A stretch of DNA of 64,000 nt from Ciona savignyi (Eukaryota; Chordata; Ascidiacea; Phlebobranchia; Cionidae), in NCBI GenBank assembly GCA_000149265.1, contig CH002658.1, positions 135,092 through 199,091 of the forward strand. Reading direction: 5' to 3'. This document shows, in pieces, positions 21,491 to 33,400 of this stretch; positions within the stretch are counted from its first letter, which is position 1; every line of letters starts with the position of its first letter. Under the pieces are notes generated by a model. The model ran no database searches. It saw nothing but the letters and a program-made list of their open reading frames with translations, and was not told the origin of the DNA. The position numbers and the translations under genes were made by a program.

Positions 21491-24400
21491 TCACATGGTT
21501 ACGTCACTGTGTCCCCTTCTCAAGAGTTTATTCTTCTTTTTCTTTTGTTGCGCGTCGTGCGGATGTAGGTTCGACCTGGTTGCCGTGGTGACCAGTCTTC
21601 GGCGTGTTTCCTGGTGCGTGTCTCTCTTGGTCACGTTAGGGGAGGATTCCGTCCAATCGTTCGGGTAGAATTTTCGCCTGAATTTGTAAGAACAGAAATA
21701 TACTTTGTAAACAGTTTTTGTTTCTTTTAAATGGGGAGTTCAGCACACAAACATCTGCTAGGGGTGAAACGATGCGAAAGAAAATATTATTTCCCTAAAT
21801 GAGAAAACGCAGTAAATGAAAAAAATCATTATCACACGGGCAATGTTTAGATTAATTCGTGCCGGGTTATTGAAGTATATTACTATTAGATTGAGATGTA
21901 GGTCGTGTTTTTGATCAATCCTTTAGTTAGTCCACTGTATTCTAACCAACACCTGTTAGGCTATATACATGCAAGCTCCCAGCGACCTTACCGACTGAGC
22001 TAAGAGCTGGAAAAACGATCCTCGGTAATCTATATTGTAATTTTAATTAATCCTGGCGCAAAGGATTAATAAAGGATGTTTTCAAAATCACCTGAATTCC
22101 CCACGAAGAACTTGACTAAGTAATTCAGCACATTCGAGTTGCCCGTACACCAGTGCATAGTCCATTGCTGTATCTCCGAATCTGCGTTTAATTTTGAATT
22201 TTCTAAAATCTAAACCATTGCTTCTTCTTGGTTCTCCAGGTTTCATTACCATGAAAATTGAACCCAAACAGAATTAATCAACACAAAATTCATTTCACGA
22301 GCTCTTTCCCACATATGGGTATAGCAGCTTTGGATTTCTCTAAATATTCATTAGCAATTCAGAGCAATTCATTTAGTCATTTGCATCATTCAAGCACCTA
22401 CTTCAGCAGCATCAACCACAAGCTCTGTCTTAATAGTTTTAATTTATGTACGTTTTTCATTCTGATACAATAAGAGTTGATTGCGCATTGCCTAATTAAT
22501 AAAACTTGCCTTACGATGGGACCGTCCTTGCTGGACAAGGATGGGATCTGACAGCGTGGAAAAAGCAACACACTGAATTAAAATGCCACCGCATTTAAGC
22601 TCAACCTGACTTCTGTAATTGTGTAAAAAACCGCAAGGTGATATCAATCCCGATTGCCAAAATTAAAGGCCAGGACTTGCTGGTGGATAATTGAAGTGCC
22701 AAGTGGTCATTGCTACTAATTCATATACATGACATTTTAGAATTGGCTTGTCCCATCATCCGTGAACTTGGTCAGTTAAGATAAATAACACGATATGGCG
22801 GTCATGCCTTACAGATTTTATCTTTGATCATTGATCTCTACTATTATTACGTACGATATCGTATGAAATTTAAAAAACTAACTTGTCCACGACGGTTACA
22901 TCGCACCCGTAATCGACGACCATTTTCATTAGATCGTATCTACCACTTTCGGCGGCAAAGTGAGCAACGGTTTTGCCGTCTGTGTTTCGAATCGTAGGGT
23001 TGGCTCCTGCCTGTGAACGCAAAACGGTAGATTTATTCATGTTTTCTACTGTGAACGGAAAAGTGTATGATGTGTTACCACATGGCAAGGTCGGCTTTTG
23101 GTTACCGGAGCGATTACTGCGAGTCGTGTATTATTGTGAAGTTTTTAATATTTTATTTGAATCTATTAAACACTGGGTGCACGGCGACACCGTATATGCA
23201 TTGCCGAAGTTTCCTGTTATTCGTTATACAACCAACTGCCATGTGTCTTGATCGACACCGCTCCTTTGCTGAATCACACCCGTTACTGATTCGCTTTATT
23301 CACTTACAAGAGCAACAAAAGTAGTTGAAAAACGGTTAAACTTGTCATACTTTTTTACCGTGTATGTATTTTTTTAGCAAGGTATCATAAGCGGATCGCT
23401 GCTGCTACCGTTTTTGTGCATATTTATCGTAATACGTGTTAATCGCGTGAACCGTTAGGCTACACGAATCTTATCATATAACCGGTTGTTCTATGGCTGA
23501 AATAAGAAAGCTAACTTAACGGGTAAATTACCAAAAAGCTCTTGTACATTGTAATTGCCCCGTCAATCTTTTTAACGGGATCGATATTCCTGTTATTCGG
23601 ACAAAATACTGTTTTTTAAAAAATGTTCCAATGCACGACGACTTAATATAATAATTTTAGTGATTACATGCTTTTTTGATAGTCATACTTGCATATTAAA
23701 GTGGCCACACTTATTACGCATCATATAGAGGCGCGCCATTTGTTCAGAACGTCCTATAAATTCAACCAGGGTTAAGTAAGATGAAGACTTTATTCTTATG
23801 GTTGCAACTAAAACTCGTAACTTTCCGAGCTGCGCAAGCAAATTCGCTTGTGATGTTATGACAGAACTCCATAACTATTGTTGTCTCTTTGGAGATGTAG
23901 GCAAGGATGGTTTATTACGGTCGTGTGGCCAAATGAGTAACGCGACCGACCGATACACATACCGACTTTTATACAAAAAAACAGTCCTAGTGACGAGCCC
24001 ATCATAGGTTCGAAACTTGACTTAGTAAAAAAGGAGGGAAACTGTGTACTAAAATTAAGGTTAAGGTTAGTTCTGGGGTTGGTTTTAGTGTTTAAGACAG
24101 GGTTAGAATCAGTTTCCTAATTTTATAAAGTAGTTTTACTCCCTGTCTCTTTTCCTGCCTTATTTTTTTCGATTCGCCAGAATTGAGCCCTCTATCTTTC
24201 TTAACACTAAATCCGAGTGCATTTTTTCTTTCTTTACTCGCCGAGGCACGACTAACAGGTAACCTGCCTCCCACCGAAGGCATGTTAGTACAACACCAAT
24301 TGTTGAAAGAGAACGTACCTGGAGCAGCATCCTTGTACATTGCACATTACCGCCAATTACAGCCCAGAAAAGAGGGGTTCTCCCACCCCAGTCAAAGTCC

Positions 24401-24504
24401 TGCTCATTTATATCAGCCCTGGAGTGCTGTAAGATGTCGCCTAACCGCTGACTGTCGCCACAGGATACGGCCTCGTGCAAAATTGACATGCCAGCCCACT
24501 GCAT
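21491..24504 (-). CDS. Ankyrin-repeat protein, 4 exons, about 196 aa
   Basis: Exons (minus): 24504-24319, 23010-22883, 22181-22092, 21677-21491, with GT-AG borders and phases 0,2,2; stop TGA at 21493-21491. Ankyrin repeats bind other proteins; no catalytic part is visible. At least three repeats can be read: MSILHEAVSCGDSQRL ending in ADINEQD; RTPLFWAVIGGNVQC leading to AGANPTIRN; and KTVAHFAAESGRYDLM with VDYGCDVTV. A partial repeat follows (DTAMDYALVYGQLECAELL). The last exon is a basic tail (KFYPNDW, many Arg/Thr, QQKKKKNK) that could be a nuclear-localisation signal. The start is the Met of MQWAGMS. The same ATGCAG could instead be an acceptor (CAG/TGG), in which case an upstream exon is missing or translation starts at the next Met (codon 6). 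I do not recognise a specific orthologue. Confidence 0.85.
21950..22012 (-). repeat. tRNA-like fragment
   Basis: On the minus strand 'cttagctcagtcggtaagg' matches a tRNA box A, with 'gggagcttgcatgt' after it. The 3' half does not form a convincing T arm. It is probably a tRNA-derived repeat, in the last intron of the ankyrin gene. Confidence 0.3.
23918..24031 (+). repeat. Ser/Leu-tRNA-like repeat copy
   Basis: It starts 'acggtcgtgtggccaaatga', continues 'cgcgaccgaccgatacacat' and 'accgacttttatac', and ends 'catcataggttcgaaacttg'. It lies in ankyrin intron 1 and directly abuts the MITE-like element at 24027-24158. Confidence 0.75.
24027..24158. mobile_element. MITE-like element, shortened copy
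   Basis: 'aaaaggagggaaactgtgta' at the left and 'ctccctgtctcttttcctgc' at the right are imperfect inverted ends. The interior 'aaggttaaggttagttctgg' matches the interior of the copy at 13003-13210. Confidence 0.55.
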
Positions 24505-27488
24505 ATAACAATTCAGTTTTTGTTGTGGCCAGTTATGTACAGACCAAAGTTTTAAACTTTAACCAACGATCTACTAATTATTTGTTTGTTATTTGTAATG
24601 AATTCATGTTCTTATTTCGGTACCTTATAGTGAATAAATGTGCTGTCCTATTTCATACAATATTAGCTGTTTCAAATAGTGCAAAACAGCAAAATACACG
24701 TCTCCTCTCTAATCAAATAAATCGTTTTGATTTACTGTTTGCTTGGACATGCAGTTACGAACAAAACTTTGGTGCCAGGAACGAGTGATTGCTTCGCAAA
24801 CTAACACAATAATACAAGTCTTAGCTTCTATATTTGCCTTACTATGTACTTTCCACACCACCGAATCATATTCGTTCAACTATAACTTAAGCTGTGGATT
24901 TTAATTATGTGTTCTTTTATATCGATGTCTTGCCTAGATTCGAGTGCTCTCTTTGACTGTTATTACTATACGAGGGTTTGATTACTGTAGCACGNNNNNN
25001 NNNNNNNNNNNNNNNNNNNNNNNNNNNNNNNNNNNNNNNNNNNNNNNNNNNNNNNNNNNNNNNNNNNNNNNNNNNNNNNNNNNNNNNNNNNNNNACTGTA
25101 GCACGATAGCTTATTATAGCGTTACCTTTGGCGTAAAAAATATCAAGTTACAACACAAGGTATTGTTTTATGTTTTTTTAAACAATATAATGACCTTCGT
25201 GCGCCAATTCTAAACCTATCTTAAGTTTATTAGGGTAGAATTAATATTGTATAGTGGCAGCGCGGGTATTTGCAGATAGCTTTGGCAAGCCAAAATAATG
25301 CAGGATAAGATTAGATACACGAAGCGCCGTTCCTGTCACAGTTAGATCTGTATTTTATCAACGCAGATCGGGAATGTGTGCTTCTGACTATCTTTAAGAT
25401 ACCTTAACCGATGGCTGTCATTGAGCTAGTCTAAGTCTCTGTTAAGTGTAATTTAGCATATTTATGATATCACTAGCAATACTGTTACAAAGCAGCAACG
25501 TTTACTGTATAACTTTACTATTGTAGATAGATTTTGTTGCGTAATTAGATTTGTATGTTATTGTCATATTATGATAACTATTGTATTTGTCTTATTATCA
25601 TAACTATTGTATTGGTATGTTTTTTTAACATATACTAGGCCTTGTCTGTTAAGTTTCATTGATATTCTAATACAATGCGTGTAACGCAGTGTTTTACTTT
25701 ACGTAGGTTTTTTTAAAGATCCAAAATCGCCAGACTCAACCAAAGTTGATAAATAGGACTGTAAAAATGTCGACAACCGTTTAGTAAGGTGAGTTTGTTT
25801 ATGTTTATGTAATGAATCAAAGTTATCTTTACACATTCAAATGATGATATTTTTTTAATTATTTTTATAAGTATGTATCTACCTGACTAAAACACCAGTT
25901 AGAAAACATTGCAATTGCTCATGTAACCAACGATTTGAAGCGTTCTGTTGCTTACTACTTCCTCATTTTTCATATTGTAATACCGATGATTGCTTTTCCT
26001 CCTTCCGCTTTTTTACTTTTTAAAGTATGAGCATTTTTAAACACAGTTTTTTTATTGGAAATACGAACTAAACCAAATTAAATTCATAAAAGATAATAAA
26101 ACATATTCCTCACTTATATGCAAAGATTAATTGTGATAAAACAAACAAGCAAAACGAGAAAAAAACACATCAGTTCAGGGCACCAATGCTTGCTTTTAAA
26201 TATAGGCGTTACAAAATATACTTTTAATCAAAAATATTTTGTCAATTTGATTCGGATATTTGAGAAAAAGTGTACCTAGAAAAATGTATACCTATCTCTC
26301 GTGTACCTTCATGGTATTTCTATTTAAAAAATCTATGAATGACCTCATATGAGAGCAGTCATGCGGAAATGTAGTGACCGATAGTAACCCGTAAACCGGG
26401 TTACTACATATGGATGACCTTACTGACGTCATTTATATACGACAATCGGAATCGTTTTATCAGGAGAGTTGTTTGATGTAAACGTGTCGCTTATAAGCTA
26501 GGTCAGTGTCCGTAGATGTTATACTGTTGATCAAGATATAGTTTCAAAGGCAGGCACAATAGACTAGTGCTAAGTAGCCTAAGTTTACGTATTACAAGGG
26601 AAAACTGAAAGCTAGTTAATCTTACCACAGGCAGCGTCAAAGTCCCGTGTACTTCGAACTTTTTCTCCTTTATATAGTTCACCTAACATGCTCATGAAGA
26701 AGTTCCTATGAATAGAAATATTCTCTCATCGTCATGTAAAAGAGTCAATTCGGGGTGTAGTAGTATTTCACGATTTTACCGCGTGGTTTTGTAAGAGAAA
26801 GTTATACATATGGTTAGATCTCTTTAATGAAATGCTTATCAATGCGAAAATCATTTAATTAGTCACTTAGGGTAAGGTAAAGTAATAATAAAGACATTAA
26901 ACAAAACTAGAGACAGTGGGGGTAACTAGAGACAGATGTATACGCAATATAAAATAATATTGTAATAATGTTGGGCCTATGGGTTAAGTGTTAGGGCTGT
27001 GGTTTGTAAGCTTTAGTTCTGGGGTTTAGATTAGTGTTAAATTTAGTTAACCTACTTTAAGTATCTTTACGTCATTTGTTCCTTTTTTGCTTTAATATTC
27101 TAATCAATTAAGTTGTAAAGCAAGGTGTCTTATTAGCATTGTTTTTAAATAAAAAACAGAAGCATTAAAGAAACATGAAAGTTGCCCATTAGAAGGAAAA
27201 TCAAATGGAAGTAACCGGGGAGTAAAGAAGATGGAAAACTACTCACTCAATTATAGATTAATGTCTTAGGGTTATTGCTATATTTCCATAATAGGCTATG
27301 TTCAGGGTCATAAATTAAGTATATGTAATAAATTTCAGTTTAGCACATTTATACTTGCAACTAAACTGGATGCAAAATTATCTTATTTTCAGTATTCGAA
27401 CTAGTCTGTGCAGCTGGTTAATTTGTAATTTGTATAGTTACTAATTTAAGTGTGCTGCGAATTGATTGTAATCAATATTTTACGCAAA
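24505..27488. other. Divergent intergenic region with an assembly gap
   Basis: This lies between the minus-strand ankyrin start and the plus-strand SPNS start, so it should hold both promoters. No exon was recognised. The + strand frame at 24183-24788 overlaps the ankyrin exon antisense and is a shadow. It contains the 100-N gap at 24995-25094 and, near 26905-27065, a degraded stretch with 'gttctggggtttagattagt' like the MITE interior. Confidence 0.55.
24995..25094. other. Assembly gap of 100 N
   Basis: Exactly 100 N. The 11 bases before (24984-24994) and after (25095-25105) are identical: ACTGTAGCACG. This suggests the two contigs overlap and that nothing, or only a small repeat, is missing. 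Confidence 0.95.
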
Positions 27489-30400
27489 ATGGAGACAAAA
27501 GGACCCCAGCCGAATCTTTTAAGCCCAGGGTGTGAGGATAATCGTAGTAATAGCGACGAGAGTGATGGTGTAGTCGCAAGTTGTGAAGGTAACCTTCTAA
27601 GTTTCTGTTATTTGCCTGTAAAACTACTTTACTTTTATTCTGCCGTGCTGTCATGTGTATGAGTTCTTTGAAAGTAACTTTCATTTCGCTATTAATAGGT
27701 ACCTTTTTTGTTACATTGTTACACAATGTGTTTTATTGCATATAGTGTACAACAGTCTATACAGAGTACAAGTACCCCACAAATACGGTATTACACACAT
27801 TCAGTCTGATGAATTAGGAAAAATTTAATTTTAATTTTTTCGTACTCCTAAAATGCCAGTAATAATTTTGTAAAGAAATCGTTTTAAAATTTACAGCTTC
27901 TATATTAAGTGCATTAGAAATACTTGTATTGCAAGTACCGGTACCGTGTGTTGTGTTTAAATTCCCTAGTTTAACCATCAAACATTCATATGACAATTCT
28001 CCGTTTTTGAGAAAAAAAAATCCATAAGTTTTTCTAATCATTGTAAAGAGCAAACTTGATTAATATTTGTGTTGTATTGGTGCAAAAATCACAATATAAT
28101 AACCTCAGAAGGAAAGTCTGCTTTAATTCAAAACTTGCTTTCACGTAGCAAAACTTTTGCCAATATGGGTAGGAATACAAACTTCCTGGTTAAAATAATA
28201 GCCCAGGATAGTTCCTTAACAACCCCTAGTCTTTTAGCTTAATCATCGTTCATTACATCGTTTAGGTTTAGGAAAGAGACCAAAATTCCACTATTCACAC
28301 AACAGGAAGAGTTAGTTTCGGAAACTTGCACTGCATACTTCTACTTTAATAGTGACAAACAAGCTTGGAGATGTTATTTTAAGGATTAATGCAGTATTTA
28401 TTGAAACCAACCACATATTTTAAATCTAAAGTAAAACATGACCAAACCAAAACATAAAGCAGGAAATCCAAATAGTAATTTGCATTTTGGGTTGCTTGAA
28501 AATCCAAATAAATTCATTCCAAAACGCCTTGATATGATAAAAACATGATTTTCTATTGGGTGTATACTTTTAATTTAGAATAACCCACATCTAATTAAAT
28601 TGGACTTATAGATTATAATTATTGATAGTCTGTATAATTATGCGCAAAACAACAGTCCATTTTTTGAGAATACACAGACCCATGAATATAAGCAACTTTA
28701 TTGTTCAAATGATGCCAAGCATTACAAAACACACCAATGAGACAGAAAATTCACTGTGGCATATCCATTGATCCGTTAAATTTCTTAAAACCTATATTTT
28801 GTTTTACAACAGTATTAAGCGCTCTTTAAAAATCTGTTTTGCTCCAGTTTTAGTGGTTTGTTTCCCAAAATAGCGTGTGTATTTAGAAGTTGTTTTGATT
28901 AGAATTTGGAATTAAGATTAGTGCTTTTCTCCCCACAGAATCGTTAGCTAGTTATTCTAAAAATGCCTGCCAAATACAGACAACGACCACAAGAAATCAA
29001 ATTTTAGTTTTTTTCATATCTTAGTTATTCCCAATCCAAAAAAACCAAAGATATTCTGTAGATTTTGTGCCGCAGGCTAAACAATGTTATCTGGTTTTTG
29101 TTACTAAACCATAATATTTCAATTATAACAATATTACAGTTATGTCTCCCTTGGAATTTATTAGTCAATGAAAATCAAATGTTCCAGGGAAGGTATAGCA
29201 AAAGATGTAGGTAGTTATCGAGTCCTCTAACAAGAACAATTTTTCTTATGGTGGATATAAAAATATCTTTATAGATATTTCAACTTTTGTTAATTTTGCC
29301 TTTCTTCCAATGATTATTAAAACACAGTTTTAATACAATACTGTACAATACACATTAATATATGTGCTATAAATAATAAGACTTCAAATAAATTGTGCAG
29401 AAAAGTGTTGATCTAGAATGGAGATAAACAGTGCGGTTATATAAACACTAGTAGAATAGTGTTAGATAATACAAACGTTTGTTTTATGTAGTAGTACGTT
29501 GTATCCATATTGAAAATAAATAAGTGCAGAAACCTCATGAGATTACAAGAATGCTTTATACTGGAGCCATATCATATAAGATTATCGGAATCTTGGTTTT
29601 ATATAGTTTTGTTAATATATCCTATACCGTATTTTCAAAGATCATGTTTATATTGTACATATGTATTCTATATTTCTTATTGGTGGACATTGCTGTGTCT
29701 GGTTGTCTAAACTAGGTTGGTTTGGGTTTAATTCTACCAAAAGACGGCAGAACTTTGTGCTTGGGTACTGCAGCACTAACTTTTAAGGGAATCTTAGGAT
29801 CAAAGGGGCACAAAACCTTACTGAAGGGAAAGAGTGTGATGTTTGGATGCGGCCTGTTATAGTGACTCTGGGTTATCCTAATCCTATTATAACTATAATT
29901 TACAAGAACCAATGCTGCATCAACATTTACTGTTTTGTTAGCAACTAAAAAAAACCACTCATACAAAGGGTTCAGAGTGATTTGAGTGAATACCAAACAA
30001 GCCTGTTTAAAGCTTTTTCATGCACTTTATTCATTGTACTTTATGGTATTCTTGAATAAAGCCAAGGTGATTTAGATTTATCGAGATTTCAGTGCAGTAC
30101 CTTAATCTAAAATTACAGCAACTATACAGAAATGGCTATTCGATTGTTAGCTCAGTTGGAAAACCATTATTTAAAATCTAGCCATATGTACTGCCACAGC
30201 AACATCCCATTAAAAACAGTATCGAATCTTTAATGACTTTACCACTGCTGTGTTTAAAACCTGTCCATCAAGCAGCATCTTTTGAATTTTGCTTATTGTG
30301 CATGATTTCATCTTGAATAGTCTATATATATATAGCATTAAATCATTCTCTTATTGTCCATAATATCTGTGTTATAACATATGTCATTTTACCCAAGCCG

Positions 30401-33400
30401 TGTAATGTAAACCTATCAACAAATGTTTATTTTTAGATATTGTTTACAACAGTGATTTTTTTAAATTCCAGAGTCGGATATATGTTTACAAATACCCTTT
30501 GTCCTTGTTTCTGTGTTTACATTTTGTTCAATTCAGTATAATTTTTAAGTTAATATTTATTGGTTATAATTCAATTCACATGGTTCCCAGACAAAATTAC
30601 GTTTTGTCCAAAGTACACTGTGGTACAAAATGTCTAATAATAAACATTTGTTAATACGTTTACATTTCACTCCTTAGGTGGGGTGTATTTGTTTGCCGTT
30701 TATCTTCTGGGCTTGCATATTTGCATATATTAAAAAACAAAACTGATTAATCTTTCAAAATGTTGTCAAAAATAACCCGCAGTATACTCTAGCTTGGGAA
30801 CTCCTAAAAATTGTTGATATTAACAGACCTTATGCATGGTTTATATTAACATATTTATTTGTATAAAACTGAAACTCGTAGTTTGTGTGTGCGTCAAATT
30901 GCTCAATACAGGTGGGAGTAATGTACAGTAATAACCCAGGCAAACATGTCAGTCATATTACTTAAAGCACAACTGGCACCAGAGCAAATACAAAGTCCAT
31001 GCTTTTTTTATCAAAGCAATCGCTCAAGCCTCTACTGCGTTGCAAGGTTGTTGTTTTCCGTACCGTACCAAATTGCGCACGACTTTAAGCTGCTGAGGTA
31101 ATCAGTTATTTTCTTTGTTTGGGTTAAGTGCAGGATTTTGGTGTCTGGTACTGTTTGTATGCGTCAAAACGACATTCAGAAGTTCCTGGAATATATCAAC
31201 GCTTGTAAGTAAATAAAACGAGCTATGTCAATGTGAATATCAGATCACCTCATAACAAGTCGCCATTGCAAGACAGCAAGCACTTCAGCCAGTTCAGGTA
31301 GAAGGCAGCTTACTATGCTCAAACGAATCATTCCGCGTTTAATGCTTCGCAGCACTAACCTACTTATCATAACCACGGCCGAAAATAAGACGTCTCAATC
31401 CCAATTATAGGTGTCATTTCCTATCTAATCTCGCGGCACAGATAGTCAAGTACGGATTCTCCGGTTACAGTAACTGCCGTTTATCACGTTAACCACAATA
31501 AACGTATTTTCCATAAAGAACCGCAGTTACGTTGATGACAAATTACTACTGGTATGTTCGTTTTTCGTTTGATGTTAAAAATGGGTAATTTGTAAATACA
31601 GATTTATGAATGATGTTGCTTCTACGGGAGCGCGTATTGACGCATCCTGCGCTTTATTAATCTTCTTTCCGGTGCGCGTGTCATTGAAAGAAACTATTAA
31701 GTTTTAAACCGGAACGCGCGCGTTTTAACGTTAGCCTGCTCGCACCACCTTTGTGACCGCGAGTAACCCGGAGCGTCACTCCAGGCCATTGCACTCAAGG
31801 GCGAGGGGTTTTCCCTGCAACGATACTTCCTTAAAGCGGACGTCACCTTTATAGTAAACGGTCTGCACTATCGTGCACTAGCTATGCTTATATTTTATTT
31901 TAACAGCATCACGCACGACCATACACCTCACAGTTAAAAATAAACCCATTGTTATGCATGTGACGTGTTTCCTTAGCTTGATTGGACGCTTTGTTAAAGA
32001 ATAAAATCTGCATTTCCACCACTCTATGCTGAACATCTTTAAACAAAATGTTTTTTTTTTCTATTAAAACACATAGTTGGCATGCCCTAATCTTTTAAAC
32101 TGTTTTAGCTAAATTGGTTCCACAACTAGAAACTAAAAAATCGGTTAATTATTTCCTTCTGTCTGCCTTATTTATGTTTGTTCCATATTAAGTGACGTAT
32201 ATACCAAAATAGAACAGTTTTTTTTCCAAATCGCTTTTGCTTTGCGGTGTTTGATTGTACATTGATTGAAACTCCTGTGTAATTAATCAAAAGCCATTGA
32301 AAGTGTTTACGCTGAAATTTTTCATTGTATTTTTTGTTTCCCCCCCCATAAATAGTAATGTTTCCGCTGGAGCCTTTTAAAGGCCAAAAAATGTAAAATA
32401 AACACGGTTTATTACTGTTCACGGATTCGCATTTTTACAACCCACTTATTTTCCAGCACTTCTGCCTCAAAACGAGTCGCATCATAATCGCCACACCAGT
32501 GGAGACGGGTTTCATCGGCAACGAAACAACTTGCCGAAAAGACCGAACCAATCGTCAGATTTGCCCGTTGGCCTGAACCGAAACAGCGCCATGTTGGATG
32601 AGGTACCAAGCGACGGGATATCTTCGCTCCGAAAGTATCTTTCCGTCTTCGTCCTCTTTCTGATCAACCTGCTTAACTACATGGACCGGTTCACGGTTGT
32701 AGGTACGTCTATGTTAATGGAATGTGGTTTAAATTTTTTTATTCTTGTTTATATTTAGTATTGAATCATGTTCCGGATAAATGCCTGATTTTGTTATAGT
32801 ATGTTGCTGGTACTGTAAAAATGCATCAAAACCACATCTAACCATACGTGGAATATTATACTAATGTACCATGGTATACGGTGGTCACATCGAAACCAAG
32901 CAATTTCCGCCTTGTTTTTTTGTATCGAAGTATTTGCATGGGCGTCAAAATTGCCTCATTGTACCACACGACCATTTGTGCCCATTTCTGTATAAAATCA
33001 AACGCCTACCTTTACAAGTGCATTGGAATCGGGATAATTGCGCAATGTTATCATCAAAAACATTAAGTGTAAAAAACTCTTGGCTAGAGTTCCGTAGTAC
33101 TATTTCCTGGTATAAACCTGCAAAATGAGCTAACACATTGGGTTTAATAGTATAGCTCCACTCTCGGAAATGTTTGCCGAATATGTAAATTTATTTTGTT
33201 ACCAGGATATCGGTATACTGCGAGTAGATGTGTTGCATTAACGAAATTAAGGCTTAATTTTTAAATGTAAATTGCATGACATAATAATTAAACTGTCAAT
33301 TGCCACTAAAACAATAGAAGTACAAAAGTACTGATAATATGGAAATGCTTAAAATGTAGAAAAAATCGCATTTATACCAAAATACTTTCCATTTCAAACA

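Noticed and set aside
21386..21668. Two plus-strand frames between C1QBP and the ankyrin gene
   Set aside because: They are antisense to the last ankyrin exon, which has a matching acceptor phase and a stop.
24183..24788. Longest open frame in the window (201 codons, plus strand)
   Set aside because: It runs antisense over ankyrin exon 1 and its intron, has no domain, and its composition changes along its length as expected for non-coding DNA. The minus-strand ankyrin reading is far better.
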